A DNA stretch of 64,000 bases from Thermocatellispora tengchongensis (GTDB lineage Bacteria > Actinomycetota > Actinomycetes > Streptosporangiales > Streptosporangiaceae), in contig NZ_JACHGN010000001.1 of assembly GCF_014202315.1 (NCBI RefSeq), positions 333,757 through 397,756 on the forward strand. Reading direction: 5' to 3'. The notes below the pieces were generated by a model. That model was not told where the DNA came from. It was given only the letters and a program-made list of their open reading frames with translations, and made no database searches. Each line of letters opens with the position of its first letter. The stretch's first letter is position 1. This document shows positions 15,785 through 25,108 of the stretch, in pieces. The position numbers and the translations under genes were made by a program.

Positions 15785-16544
15785 GAAGTCCACCCTGCTC
15801 AACCTCATCGGCACCCTGGACCGGCCCACCGCGGGCACGGTGCGCGTGGCGGGCCACGACATCGCCGCCCTGCGGGACCGGGAGCTGTCCGCGCTGCGCG
15901 CGAGCGTGATCGGGTTCGTGTTCCAGCAGTTCCACCTGGCCCCGGGCACGTCCGTGCTGGACAACGTGGCGGACGGCCTGCTGTACGCCGGTGTGCCGCC
16001 CAGGGAGCGGCGACGGCGCGCCGAGGCGGCCCTGCGCCGGGTCGGGCTGGGCCACCGGCTCGCCCACCGTCCGCACGAGCTGTCCGGCGGCGAGCGGCAG
16101 CGGGTCGCCATCGCCCGCGCCGTGATCGGCGACCCGCCGCTGCTGCTTGCCGACGAGCCGACCGGCAACCTGGACTCGGCGTCCGGGGCCGGGGTGATGG
16201 AACTGCTGCGCGAGCTGTACGCCTCGGGGGCCACCGTGGTGATCATCACGCACGACCGCGACATCGCCGCGGCCCTGCCCCGCCGGATCGAGATGCTGGA
16301 CGGCCGCATAGTCGCCGACGAGGGGCCGGGTTCCGCTTCCGGGGCCACGGCCGGTTCGGGGGCCACGGCCGGTTCGGCGGGCACGGCCGGTTCGGGGGGC
16401 ACGGCCGGTTCGGGGGGCACGGCCGGTTCTGCGGGCACGGCCGGTTCCGGGGGCAGTTCCGGAGCCACGGCAGGGCCCGGAGCCACGGCAGGGCCCGGAG
16501 CCACGGCCGCTTCAGGGGCCGGCCGCCGGGAGGGGCCGTGCTGA
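15780..16544 (+). pseudogene. ABC transporter ATPase, 3' fragment
   Basis: Codons from S-G-K-S-T onward: Walker A end, Q-loop ([11 protein letters not shown]), signature [14 protein letters not shown], Walker [14 protein letters not shown] and switch His (IITHDRD). An apparent longer ORF beginning at 15606 runs through the integrase gene on the other strand and is chance. Without the first 44 codons and its promoter this piece cannot make a working ATPase. The last 70 codons are a Gly/Ala/Thr/Ser repeat tail. Its stop overlaps the permease start (GTGCTGA). Family: MacB/LolD-type exporters working with an adaptor protein. Confidence 0.92.
16340..16515 (+). repeat. 15-bp tandem repeats in ATPase 3' end
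   Basis: About eleven imperfect units near GGCACGGCCGGTTCG, in frame, coding (G/A)TAGS-type and GATAGP-type pentapeptides. It follows the end of the ATPase fold and makes a flexible tail. The kinase gene upstream in the same operon also ends in a 15-bp repeat of different sequence. Confidence 0.88.
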
Positions 16545-17728
16545 CCCCGGCGCGGCTGGGCCCGCGGGACGTGGTCCGGGTGGGCGGGGCGGGCCTGCGC
16601 GCCCGCCCCGTACGGGCGTTCCTGTCCGCTCTCGGCATCGCGATCGGCATCGCCGCGATGCTCGGCGTCGTCGGCATCTCGGCGTCGAGCCGGGAGGACC
16701 TGAACCGGCAGCTCGCCGCGCTGGGGACCAACCTGCTCGCGGTCGCCCCCGGCGAGACCCTGTTCGGCGGGCAGGCCGGCCTGCCCGAGACCGCCGAGGG
16801 CATGATCGAGCGGATGCCCGCCGTCACCTCGGTGACCGCGACCGGCGCCGTCGAGGCCAAGGTGTACCGCAACGACCGCGTACCGGAGGCCGAGTCGGGC
16901 GGCATCGCGGTGCTGGCGGCCCGGCTGAACCTGCTCGGCACGGTCGGGGCGCACCTGGCCGACGGCGTGTGGCTGAACGCGGCCACCCACCGCTACCCGG
17001 CGACCGTCCTCGGCGCCAAGGCCGCGGCCCGGCTCGGTGTCGTGCACGCCGGGCCCCGGGAGCGGGTGTGGCTGGGCGGCCGGTGGCACACCGTGGTGGG
17101 CGTGCTGGCCCCGGCGCCGCTCGCCCCCGAGCTGGACACCGCCGCGCTGGTCGGCTGGCCGGTCGCCGAGACCGGGCTCGGCTTCGACGGCCACCCCACC
17201 ACCGTGTACGCCCGCGCGGCCGAGGACGAGGTCGCGTCCGTGCGCGGCCTGCTCGCCGCCACCGCCAACCCGGAGCACCCGAACGAGGTCAAGGTGTCGC
17301 GGCCATCCGAGGCCCTGGCCGCCAAGCAGGCCGCCGACGCCACGCTGAACGCCCTTCTGCTCGGACTGGGCGGTGTCGCACTGCTGGTCGGCGGGGTGGG
17401 CGTGGCCAACACGATGGTCATCTCGGTCCTGGAACGCCGGGCCGAGGTCGGGCTGCGGCGCGCGCTGGGCGCCACCCGGGGCCAGATCCGGCTGCAGTTC
17501 CTGGCCGAGTCGCTGCTGCTGTCGGCCCTCGGCGGTGCCGGCGGGGTCCTGCTCGGCATCGCGGTCACCGCCCTGTACGCGACCACGCAGGGCTGGCCGT
17601 CGATCGTCCCGGCGTGGGCCATGGCGGGCGGCGTGGCCGCCACCGTCGTGGTCGGCGTTCTCGCCGGTCTCTACCCGGCCCTCAGGGCCGCGCGGCTCCC
17701 GCCCGCCGAGGCGCTGGCCGCGCCGTGA
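16538..17728 (+). CDS. MacB/FtsX-type ABC permease
   Basis: 396 residues from GTG, overlapping the ATPase stop. One membrane helix near the N-terminus (about 22-42), a large extracytoplasmic MacB-PCD domain (about 45-265), and three C-terminal helices of the FtsX domain (about 275-390) with [22 protein letters not shown], the cytoplasmic coupling loop typical of the family. With the upstream adaptor and the split ATPase it would form a mechanotransmission-type exporter. As long as the element is present it has no cognate ATPase from this locus. The last 58 bases overlap the convergent hydrolase gene. Confidence 0.9.
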   Translation: MLTPARLGPRDVVRVGGAGLRARPVRAFLSALGIAIGIAAMLGVVGISASSREDLNRQLAALGTNLLAVAPGETLFGGQAGLPETAEGMIERMPAVTSVTATGAVEAKVYRNDRVPEAESGGIAVLAARLNLLGTVGAHLADGVWLNAATHRYPATVLGAKAAARLGVVHAGPRERVWLGGRWHTVVGVLAPAPLAPELDTAALVGWPVAETGLGFDGHPTTVYARAAEDEVASVRGLLAATANPEHPNEVKVSRPSEALAAKQAADATLNALLLGLGGVALLVGGVGVANTMVISVLERRAEVGLRRALGATRGQIRLQFLAESLLLSALGGAGGVLLGIAVTALYATTQGWPSIVPAWAMAGGVAATVVVGVLAGLYPALRAARLPPAEALAAP

Positions 17729-18489
17729 GGGTCCTCGGGCGCGGGGGTGACGGCCAGGGACCGGATGCTGATCCCGGCCTGGCGCACCCGCTCGGCCAGG
17801 GCGAACTCCGCGCCCGCCGGACCCGAGGCCAGCACGGCGTATCCGATCCTGCGCGCGCCGACCACGACCCCGACGTCGGCGCGGACGCCCTGGTCGATGC
17901 CGGTCTTGTTGGCGACCCAGAACCGGCCGTGCTGCGGCGCCTCGGGCAGCTCCCGGTCCTCGGGGTCGTGCGGCAGCACCGCGGGCACCATGCTGCGGTC
18001 GGTGTTGTGCGCCATCCAGCCGAGCAGCAGCCGGGTCCACGGCTCGGCGCCGTCGAGCCGGGCGGCGAAGCGGGCCAGCTCGTCCGCCGTGCCCACCGCG
18101 AACGCGGGCGGATCGGAGGGCAGCCGGGGCTCGCGGATGCGGTCCAGCACCCGCGTCCGGACGAAGCCCAGCCGGGCCGCCTCCTCCGCCACCCGCTCCA
18201 GCCCGAGCGTGCGCAGCAGCGCGTTCGTGGCCGTGTTGTCGCTCACCGACGCGGTCAGCAGCGCCAGATCGGTGAGCGTCCAGCGCCGCCCGGACAGGGC
18301 GGTGAGCAGCCCGGAGCCGCCGCAGAGGTCCTCCTCCAGCACCTCCACCTCGGCGGCCGGGTCCAGCTCGCCGGAGGCGATCATTCGCGCCGCCGTCGCG
18401 AGCGGCAGCAGCTTGCCGGTGCTGGCGAGCGGCAGCTCGACGTCGTCGTGAATCGCGATCTCGCCGGGCACGGACATCGCCACGATCAT
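17671..18489 (-). CDS. Class A beta-lactamase-like serine hydrolase
   Basis: 272 residues from MIVAMSVPGE (AAGGGTGGG upstream). The three active-site signatures of penicillin-recognising enzymes are present: S-T-G-K (Ser23, Lys26), S-D-N (83-85) and K-T-G (about 194). REPRLPSD may supply the omega-loop Glu. There is no signal peptide, so unlike secreted beta-lactamases it would be cytoplasmic unless a longer start is used; the ORF extends upstream to 18591 but that part is not signal-like. Substrate unknown; could be a DD-peptidase/esterase-like enzyme rather than a resistance factor. It overlaps the end of the convergent permease by 58 bases. Confidence 0.82.
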   Translation of the reverse strand: MIVAMSVPGEIAIHDDVELPLASTGKLLPLATAARMIASGELDPAAEVEVLEEDLCGGSGLLTALSGRRWTLTDLALLTASVSDNTATNALLRTLGLERVAEEAARLGFVRTRVLDRIREPRLPSDPPAFAVGTADELARFAARLDGAEPWTRLLLGWMAHNTDRSMVPAVLPHDPEDRELPEAPQHGRFWVANKTGIDQGVRADVGVVVGARRIGYAVLASGPAGAEFALAERVRQAGISIRSLAVTPAPEDPHGAASASAGGSRAALRAG

Positions 18490-18725
18490 CTCGCGCCCAC
18501 CCTTCGCATCCTCACTCCCTCCTGCCCCGCGAAAGCTCCTGGAGGTAATGCCCAAGAACGGCGGAATAAGTCGCCCCTCGGCTTCGATCATGCCGCATCC
18601 CGAGGCCGCGGCCGTGCCGAGAAGACGAGCCTACCTGGACCGGGCGCGGCGGCGATCTCGGCGAGGGACCGCCACCGCCTGTAAACGGCTGGCGCTCGCC
18701 GCCCCCGCCGCCGACACTGGGCGGC

Positions 18726-19955
18726 ATGCCCGGACACCCCGCTCCCCGCACCGTCAGCGCGGCCGTCACCCTGGACGGCGAGCCGCTGTGCGCCGTCGGC
18801 CCCGTTCCCGTGGAGTCTCCCTGGTGGGCCGAGGCCACCCCGGTCGTACGCGAGACGGAGCGGGTCCTGGGCGTGCCGGTCCTGGTCCTGCGTCTCCTCA
18901 CCGTCGAGGGCGGCGAGGGCGGCCACGGGGGGCACGTCACCTACCACGCCGAAGCCCTCGCCCGCCCGGCCACGACCCCGGCGCCGTTCCCGCCCGGCCT
19001 GCTGCCCCTGCTCGCCCCGCACCCCAAACGGGCGCCGTGGGCGACGGCGAGCGGCGTACGGGAGGCGCTGGCGTGGGCGGAGGAGCGGCTGCGCGCGTCG
19101 GGACGGCCCGCCACCGGCCGTCCGGCCCAGGTGAAAAGCTGGAACCTGTCCGGTCTGTTCGCCATCCCGACGGCTGACGGCCCGGTGTGGCTGAAGACCA
19201 CGCCCCCGTTCGCCGCCTCCGAGGCCGCGGTGACGGCCCTGGTCGCCCGCGCCGACCCGGACCTGGTGCCCGGCGCGCTCGCGGCGGCCCCCGGACGCCT
19301 GCTGCTGCCGCACATCCCCGGCGAGGACTGCTGGGACGCCGCCGAGCCCATGATCAGGAGCGTCCTGACCCGCTGGACCGCTGCCCAGGCCGCCCTCGCC
19401 GTCCCGGGCCCGGCCCTGGAGCCGGCCCCGGCGCCGTACGGCCTTCCGGATCGGACCCCCGCGGCCCTGGCGGGCCTGGTGGCCGAGCTGCTGGACCGCC
19501 GCGACCTCGGCCTGAGCCGGGCCGAGCACGACGCCGCCCGCCGGCTGGCCGACCGGCTGCCCGCGCTCGCCGGCGCCCTGCGGGAGTGCGGCCTGCCCGA
19601 CACCGTCCTCCACGGCGACTTCCACCCGGGCAACTGGCGCTCCGACGGCGCCCGGACCCTGCTCCTCGACTTCGCGGACGCCTGCCTGGGGCACCCGGCC
19701 CTGGACGCGCTGCGGCTGTCGGACTTCCTGCCGCCCCACCTGGGCCAGGTGGCCGAGGAGACGTGGACGAAGGCGTGGGCCGGTCACGTCCCGGGCTGCG
19801 ACCCGGCCCGCGCCCTGACCCTGGCCCGGCCCCTCCAGCACCTCGCCGCGGCCGTCCTCTACCAGACCTTCCTCGACGGGATCGAGCCGAGCGAGTACCC
19901 GTACCACCTGGGCGACCCGGCCGCCAAGATCCGCGATGCCCTGACCGTGGCCTGA
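18726..19955 (+). CDS. APH-like phosphotransferase family protein
   Basis: 409 residues. The C-terminal half has the choline/aminoglycoside kinase catalytic loop VLHGDFHPGNW (about 295-305) and the metal-binding LLLDFADACLGHPALD (about 314). The N-terminal 140 residues form a separate alpha/beta domain (AAVTLDGEPLCAVGPVPVESPWW) with a putative link segment KSWNLSGLFAIPTADGPVWLKTTPP leading into the kinase N-lobe. Such two-part proteins are widespread in actinomycetes with unknown substrate; antibiotic phosphorylation cannot be inferred. Start chosen at the ATG after GGGCGGC. Confidence 0.8.
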   Translation: MPGHPAPRTVSAAVTLDGEPLCAVGPVPVESPWWAEATPVVRETERVLGVPVLVLRLLTVEGGEGGHGGHVTYHAEALARPATTPAPFPPGLLPLLAPHPKRAPWATASGVREALAWAEERLRASGRPATGRPAQVKSWNLSGLFAIPTADGPVWLKTTPPFAASEAAVTALVARADPDLVPGALAAAPGRLLLPHIPGEDCWDAAEPMIRSVLTRWTAAQAALAVPGPALEPAPAPYGLPDRTPAALAGLVAELLDRRDLGLSRAEHDAARRLADRLPALAGALRECGLPDTVLHGDFHPGNWRSDGARTLLLDFADACLGHPALDALRLSDFLPPHLGQVAEETWTKAWAGHVPGCDPARALTLARPLQHLAAAVLYQTFLDGIEPSEYPYHLGDPAAKIRDALTVA

Positions 19956-19971
19956 GCCGAATCCACACCCG

Positions 19972-20544
19972 CTATCCGGCGGCGTCGGCGTTCAGGGCCG
20001 GGCCGGCCTCCCGGGGAGCGGCGCGCCGCCCGGCCTCGTAGCCGGACCTGGCGGCGTACCCGGCGGCCAGGCACAGCACCAGGCCCATGTGCCAGGTCAG
20101 GATGGCCGGGATGTCCAGCATCGACCGCCCCAGCAGCCACCCGGCCAGCATCGGCCCGGCGTACGCGGCGTAGGCGGCGGCGACGACCACGCCCGCGCGC
20201 CGTACGGGAATGCCCGGCGCCGCCGCGTACAGCAGCGCCAGGAGCAGCAGCGGGAACGTCGCCAGATGGTGGGAGAGGTCGCTGCCCAGGTCCAGCGGCG
20301 CCCCGGCCCACGGCCCGGCGCCCAGCCCGGCGAGCGGCACCACCACGCCCGCCGTCCGGAGGCGGCCCCAGGGCAGCGCCCAGGCCAGCGCGGCCACCGC
20401 GAGGAGCGCGCACCCGGCGAGGCCGAGCCGCCGCGCGGGATCGGGCATCAGGTACGCGACCGCCGCCGCCAGCGCCAGCGCCCCGACCGCGAGCCCGCGC
20501 ATCGCGATGACCAGCCCGCGCACCGCGTACCCCATCTCACGCAC
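19972..20544 (-). CDS. Multi-pass membrane protein, unknown
   Basis: 190 residues with about six hydrophobic helices (about 10-30, 38-58, 65-85, 98-112, 117-137, 145-165) and short loops. The C-terminus RSGYEAGRRAAPREAGP is cytoplasmic-looking. No motif identifies a family. It is convergent with the APH-like gene (17-base gap) and lies downstream of the GntR regulator on the same strand (20-base gap), so it may be co-transcribed with it. Confidence 0.75.
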   Translation of the reverse strand: MREMGYAVRGLVIAMRGLAVGALALAAAVAYLMPDPARRLGLAGCALLAVAALAWALPWGRLRTAGVVVPLAGLGAGPWAGAPLDLGSDLSHHLATFPLLLLALLYAAAPGIPVRRAGVVVAAAYAAYAGPMLAGWLLGRSMLDIPAILTWHMGLVLCLAAGYAARSGYEAGRRAAPREAGPALNADAAG

Positions 20545-20563
20545 CCCACATCTCGGCCATGGC

Positions 20564-21256
20564 TTACGGAGACTGCGCCAGGTTGTGCTCCCGCGTCAGC
20601 CGCAGCGCCGCGGCCTCGTCGCGGTCGGCGATGGCGTCCACGATGGCGGCGTGCAGCCGCTGGCGCTCCAGAAGGTACCCCGGCATCGGCCGGTCGCCGG
20701 GCAGGACGGCCAGGGTGCGCGACTCGATGAGGTCGAGCAGGCCCACGTAGATCGACCGGAGGACCTGGCTGGGGCTGATGGCCGCGATGCGGGCGTGCAG
20801 CCGCCAGTTGGCCCGGGTGAAGCCGGTCGGGTCGCCTCCCTGGGCGGCCCCGGCCATCTCGGCCAGGATCTCGCGCAGCTCGGCGACGTCGGCGGGGGAG
20901 GCGTACCAGAGCGCGTCCTGCACGAGCAGCGGGTCGAGCGCGTCGCGGATGCGTACGGCGTCGGCCACCGAGGTGTGGTCGGCGTCGAGCGAGAGCACCG
21001 CGTTGCCGAGCCGCACCATGGGCGACTGCTCGGCCGCGAACAGCCCGCCCCCGGGCCCCGGCCGTACGGACACCAGGCCGCGCGCCTGGAGCAGCCGCAA
21101 CGCCTCGTTGAAGGTCCCGACCGAGACCCCGCAGTAGGCCCGGAGCTCTTCCTTGGTCCCCAGCCGGGCCCCCGGCTCGCTCCGGCGCACCAGCTCCGCG
21201 ATCCGCTCCGCCGCCTGCTCCGGCCGCGACACCCCCACCACCCGCTCCGCTTTCAT
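20564..21256 (-). CDS. GntR-family regulator (FadR subfamily)
   Basis: 230 residues from MKAERVVGVSRPEQAAE (nine codons inside the longest ORF). An N-terminal winged helix (about 15-78) with TKEELRAYCGVSVGTFNEALRLLQARG and LVSVRPGPGGGLF, and a C-terminal FCD ligand domain with an Asp/His set (RDALDPLLV, HARIAAI, RQRLHAAIVDAIADRD, EHN). FCD regulators respond to small organic acids. Divergent from a fumarylacetoacetate hydrolase-like enzyme across a 90-base region containing a 16-bp palindrome, it is most likely the repressor of that enzyme. Confidence 0.9.
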   Translation of the reverse strand: MKAERVVGVSRPEQAAERIAELVRRSEPGARLGTKEELRAYCGVSVGTFNEALRLLQARGLVSVRPGPGGGLFAAEQSPMVRLGNAVLSLDADHTSVADAVRIRDALDPLLVQDALWYASPADVAELREILAEMAGAAQGGDPTGFTRANWRLHARIAAISPSQVLRSIYVGLLDLIESRTLAVLPGDRPMPGYLLERQRLHAAIVDAIADRDEAAALRLTREHNLAQSP

Positions 21257-21312
21257 CCTGACGATTATGGCCCGCCTTGACACTCCTGCCAGGGGCCACT
21301 CACAATCTACAT

Positions 21313-21328
21313 ATTCATCATGGTGAAT
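21313..21328. promoter_or_regulatory. Probable GntR operator
   Basis: ATTCATCATGGTGAAT, a palindrome with 14 of 16 positions symmetric, six bases before the Shine-Dalgarno of the enzyme gene and 56 bases upstream of the regulator start. Confidence 0.7.
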
Positions 21329-21345
21329 TTCTTCGGAGGCTTCCC

Positions 21346-22185
21346 TTGCGTATCGCGAATCTCGCCGGCCGGCTCGTGCTGCTCGCCGACGGCGGCGCCG
21401 TGGATGTGGAGCGGGCCAGCGGCGGGGCTTTCGGCCCCGACCCGCAGGCCGTGTACGAGCGCTGGGACGAGTTCGCGGCCTGGGCGGCGGGCGCCGACCT
21501 GGGCTCCGCCGAGCCGTACGAGGTCGCCGACCTCGGCGCGCCGGTCCCGGCGCCCCGGCAGATCTTCGCGATCGGGCTGAACTACCGCGACCACGCCACC
21601 GAGTCCGGGTTCGCGGTCCCCGAGCACCCGGTGGTGTTCACCAAGTTCGTCTCCTCGCTGACCGGCCCCACCGGCGACATCCGGCTGCCCGAGGGCAACG
21701 TGGACTGGGAGGTCGAGCTGGTCGCGGTCATCGGGCGGCGGGCGTACCGGGTGGACGAGGCGCAGGGCTGGGACTACGTCGCCGGCCTGACGATCGGCCA
21801 GGACATCTCCGACCGCGTCACCCAGTTCGTCGCCCCGCCCCCGCAGTTCAGCATGGGCAAGTCGTTCCCGGGCTTCGGCCCCATGGGGCCCGCCGTGGTC
21901 ACGCTGGACGAGTTCCCCGACCGCGACGACATCGAGCTCGGCTGCGACCTCAACGGCGAGAGCATGCAGAAGGGCAGGACCAGCGACATGATCTTCAGCG
22001 TCCCGGCGCTGGTCGCCCGGCTCTCGGCGACCCTGCCGCTGCTGCCCGGCGACGTCATCTTCACCGGCACCCCGGCCGGCGTCGGCCAGGGCCGCACCCC
22101 CGCCACGTTCCTGTCCGTGGGCGACGAGCTGGTCACCTACGTCAAGGGCATCGGCGAGATGCGCCACCGCTTCGTGGCGCCCTGA
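21346..22185 (+). CDS. Fumarylacetoacetate hydrolase family protein
   Basis: 279 residues from TTG, with CGGAGG six bases upstream; upstream ORF reading has no ribosome site. The FAH fold signatures are present: QIFAIGLNYRDHATESG, VVFTKFVSSLTGP, VDWEVELVAVIGRRAYRVDE (metal-binding Glu pair), DISDRVTQF, MGKSFPGFGPMGPAVVTLDE and DVIFTGTPAGVGQGRTP at about 240. Members hydrolyse or decarboxylate beta-diketo acids (ureidoglycolate-, 2-oxo-hept-3-ene-dioate- or acylpyruvate-type substrates). The divergent FCD-type GntR gene suggests substrate-induced catabolism. The exact substrate cannot be set from the sequence. Confidence 0.88.
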   Translation: MRIANLAGRLVLLADGGAVDVERASGGAFGPDPQAVYERWDEFAAWAAGADLGSAEPYEVADLGAPVPAPRQIFAIGLNYRDHATESGFAVPEHPVVFTKFVSSLTGPTGDIRLPEGNVDWEVELVAVIGRRAYRVDEAQGWDYVAGLTIGQDISDRVTQFVAPPPQFSMGKSFPGFGPMGPAVVTLDEFPDRDDIELGCDLNGESMQKGRTSDMIFSVPALVARLSATLPLLPGDVIFTGTPAGVGQGRTPATFLSVGDELVTYVKGIGEMRHRFVAP

Positions 22186-22214
22186 CCCGGCTCGGCGCGC
22201 CCGGCGTCATGCGG

Positions 22215-23435
22215 TCATGACACCGTCGCCCTGGCGGGGGCCTCCTGGCGGGGCCCCCGTGCGGCCTTCGCGATCCGCCGGCCGAGGTTCTGCATCGGCC
22301 GCTCCACATACCGATACGTCACCCAGCTCGCCGCGAGCACCACGACCAGGAGCCCCACGATCACCGCGGCCTGCACCGGCCACGGCGCCGGACGCAGGTC
22401 CCCGGTGATCGCGACCAGGGCCCGCAGGATCGGGTGGTGCAGCAGGTAGACCGAGTAGCTGACCAGCCCCAGCCAGGTCAGTACGGCGGGCAGCCTCCGG
22501 CCGCGCAGCGCCATGCCGCCGGTGAAGGTGAGCGCCGCCAGCGCGATCGTGGTGATCCAGACATCGGGCTGCACCCACCACCAGCCCGCCTGGTCGGAGA
22601 AGACGGGGCTGAGCGCCACCAGCCCGGCCGCGGCGGCCACCGGCCACAGCGGCCCCGTGCCCTGCTCCCACCGGTAGAGCGCGGTGCCGGTGAACATCAC
22701 CGCCAGCACGGCCCCGCCGAGCCAGGGCGTGAAGCTGCTCGACAGCAGCAGCACCACGGCCATCACCCCGAGCACGTACGCCGCCGTCGCCCGGAACCTG
22801 CCGGTGATCAGGCAGACCATGCCGACCAGGAACAGCACGCCGGACGCGTACGCGGGCCAGGGGCCGGTCAGGACCGGGCCGGTCAGCACCAGCCCGATCG
22901 CGACCGCCGCGACGCCGAACGCGATGGCCAGCATGCCGCTGCGCTCGTGCACCCCGGCCACGAACAGGGCCGTGACCAGCAGGTAGAAGGCCATCTCGTA
23001 GGAGAGGGTCCACATGGTGTCCACGACGCCGCCGATGTGCACGATGTCGAGCAGCATGGTCAGGTGCGCGGCGACGGCGGACGCGTCGCGCGGCACGGTC
23101 TCGCGTACGGGCAGCCAGACGGCGGTGGCGATGACCACGCCGAGCACCAGCAGGTATAGCGGATACAGGCGGAATATGCGGCTTATCCAGAACGCCCGTA
23201 CTTCGCCGCGGTGCTCCAGCGAGGCCGGGATGATGTAGCCGCTGACCAGAAAGAACACCAGGACGCCGTACATGCCGAGGTTGAACCAGTACGGCCGCAG
23301 CGACGGCATGATCCACGGAAAGGCGTGCTCGCCCACGACCGCGATGGCCCCGATGCCTCTCAGGGCGTCGAGCCAGGCAAGCCTCGACGAAACGGGCGTC
23401 TGGGGTGAGGTGGTCATAGGTGGAGCCGTAACCAT
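22215..23435 (-). CDS. Acyltransferase 3 family membrane protein
   Basis: About 406 residues; ATG at 23417 is an equally possible start and neither has a good ribosome site. Ten or so membrane helices. The N-terminal motif RLAWLDALRGIGAIAVVGEHAF carries the catalytic-type His, followed by VFFLVSGYIIPASLE and RIFRLYPLYL, diagnostic of acyltransferase 3 (OafB/NodX type). These move acetyl or other acyl groups across the membrane onto sugars, antibiotics or wall polymers. The C-terminus is cytoplasmic (YVERPMQNLGRRIAKAARG). It stands alone, so the acceptor is unknown. Confidence 0.87.
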   Translation of the reverse strand: MVTAPPMTTSPQTPVSSRLAWLDALRGIGAIAVVGEHAFPWIMPSLRPYWFNLGMYGVLVFFLVSGYIIPASLEHRGEVRAFWISRIFRLYPLYLLVLGVVIATAVWLPVRETVPRDASAVAAHLTMLLDIVHIGGVVDTMWTLSYEMAFYLLVTALFVAGVHERSGMLAIAFGVAAVAIGLVLTGPVLTGPWPAYASGVLFLVGMVCLITGRFRATAAYVLGVMAVVLLLSSSFTPWLGGAVLAVMFTGTALYRWEQGTGPLWPVAAAAGLVALSPVFSDQAGWWWVQPDVWITTIALAALTFTGGMALRGRRLPAVLTWLGLVSYSVYLLHHPILRALVAITGDLRPAPWPVQAAVIVGLLVVVLAASWVTYRYVERPMQNLGRRIAKAARGPRQEAPARATVS

Positions 23436-23524
23436 TTAACCGAACCTACCGACTCCGCCTAGATCGAGAGTGTCATCCGGAGATACCCGGCGATGCGACC
23501 TTCACACCCGGACGACGCGGACGG

Positions 23525-25108
23525 TCAGACGATCTCGAAATCGGCCATCATCGCCATGTCCTCGTGTTCGAGGTTGTGACAGTGCATCATGTACAGCCCA
23601 CGGTATCCCGTAAAGCGCACCAAAACCTCCACTACCTCATATGGCCGCACGTCCACCGTGTCCTTCCAGCCCGCGTCGGTCGCCGCCGGAGCCTTCCCGC
23701 CGCGCGACAACACCCGGAAATGCGCCAGGTGCACGTGCACCGGATGGTGGAAGTCGCTGGTGAACCGCCACACCTCCGTCGTGCCCATCCTGGGCCGCGC
23801 CAGCGGCACCCCCGGCCGGTAACGCCGCCCGTTGACGGTCCAGGCCGCACCGGAACCATGACCGGTACGCCGGAAGTCGAACACCCGCGTCGCGACCGCC
23901 CCGGCCCGCTCCGCCGGCTCCAGCCGTGACAACCGCGCCGGCACCGCGCTGTCGTCCTTCTCCTTCCTGGTCACCCGGAAGCGCATCACATCGCGCGCCG
24001 CCCCCTCGCCCAGCGTGTTCACCATGGTGACCTCCGTGCCGACCGCGTACGCCGAGAAGTCCACCACCATGTCGAACCGCTCACCCGGCGCGATCACGAT
24101 CCGCTGGTGCCGCACCGGCGCGGCCAGGAGCCCCGCGTCACTGCCGACCTGCACGAACGTGCCCCCAGGCGTCAGCTCCAACTGGTAGCGCCGCGCGTTG
24201 GACGCGTTCAGCAGCCGCAACCGGTACCGCACCGCCGCCACCTCGTGCACCGGCCAGGGCGCCCCGTTGACCAGGATCACATCCCCCTCGACGCCCTCCA
24301 TGTAGTCGTCGTCGATCCCCGCCCGCACCAGCAGGCTCCGATCCTTCGACGGGTACCGGAACGAGCCGTCCTCCTCGAACGCCCGATCGCAGATCATCAG
24401 CGGCAGATCCCGCTCCCCCTTCGGCAGCGGCAGCGCGTCGTCCTCGTCGTCCCGCACCAGCACGAACCCCGCCAGCCCCCGCCACACCTGCGGCGCCGTG
24501 AAGTCCATGCGGTGATCGTGGTACCAGAGCGTGGCGGCGGGCTGGTCCAGCGGATACACGTAGTCGCGCACTCCCGAGTGGAACGTCCACTTCACCGTGT
24601 CGTGGTCCATGTGCTCCCCCGGCGGCGGCCGGAACCCCCGCCCCGCGGCCACCACCAGATCCGTCGGATACCCATCCGACTCGGGCGGGTTCACCCCGCC
24701 GTGCAGATGCGTCGAGGTCGGCACCGGCAACTCGTTCCGCACCCGCACCGTCGTCCGCTCCCCGCGCCGCAGATCGAACGTCGGCCCCGGGAAGATCCCG
24801 TCGAACCCCCACACCTCGGTACGGGTCCCCGGGACGATCTCGACCGAGGCGACCCGCTGCGTCACCTCGTACCGCCCGGGAGCGGCAGGCCGCGCGGTCG
24901 GCGGAATCGGCAACGGCACACCGAACCGCCGAGGCAACGGCAGCGCACTCCGCAACACCTGCCCCGCCGTCTCCGCCCGCACCACACCGCACCCCGCCAC
25001 CCCGAGCCCACCCCCGGCCACGGCCACCCCCACTCCGGCCACCGCCCCCAGGAACCCCCGCCGGGACATGGCCCGCCCGCCGGCGACACCACCGCGCGCC
25101 TCACCCAT
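23525..25108 (-). CDS. Multicopper oxidase, Tat-exported
   Basis: 527 residues. A twin-arginine signal (SRRGFLGAVAG, about 15-40) ends in VAGCG, so it may also be lipidated. Three cupredoxin domains carry all four copper-ligand motifs: HLHGG (about 132), WYHDHR (about 196), HPVHVH (about 454) and MMHCHNLEHEDM (about 508-519). The last, H-C-H-x3-H-x4-M, gives a type 1 copper with axial Met, as in CueO/bilirubin-oxidase relatives. Secreted; oxidises phenols, Cu(I) or metal ions with O2. Its ATG overlaps the stop of the small membrane protein gene by eight bases, so they are co-translated. Confidence 0.92.
   Translation of the reverse strand: MGEARGGVAGGRAMSRRGFLGAVAGVGVAVAGGGLGVAGCGVVRAETAGQVLRSALPLPRRFGVPLPIPPTARPAAPGRYEVTQRVASVEIVPGTRTEVWGFDGIFPGPTFDLRRGERTTVRVRNELPVPTSTHLHGGVNPPESDGYPTDLVVAAGRGFRPPPGEHMDHDTVKWTFHSGVRDYVYPLDQPAATLWYHDHRMDFTAPQVWRGLAGFVLVRDDEDDALPLPKGERDLPLMICDRAFEEDGSFRYPSKDRSLLVRAGIDDDYMEGVEGDVILVNGAPWPVHEVAAVRYRLRLLNASNARRYQLELTPGGTFVQVGSDAGLLAAPVRHQRIVIAPGERFDMVVDFSAYAVGTEVTMVNTLGEGAARDVMRFRVTRKEKDDSAVPARLSRLEPAERAGAVATRVFDFRRTGHGSGAAWTVNGRRYRPGVPLARPRMGTTEVWRFTSDFHHPVHVHLAHFRVLSRGGKAPAATDAGWKDTVDVRPYEVVEVLVRFTGYRGLYMMHCHNLEHEDMAMMADFEIV

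Noticed and set aside
15606-16544. Single ORF starting at 15606 as a complete ABC ATPase
   Set aside because: Its first 58 codons are antisense to the integrase gene and the attR region; the true 5' part is at 2352-2479.
18726-19955. Aminoglycoside resistance gene
   Set aside because: Only the generic kinase loop is present, fused to an unrelated N-terminal domain; nothing points to an antibiotic substrate.
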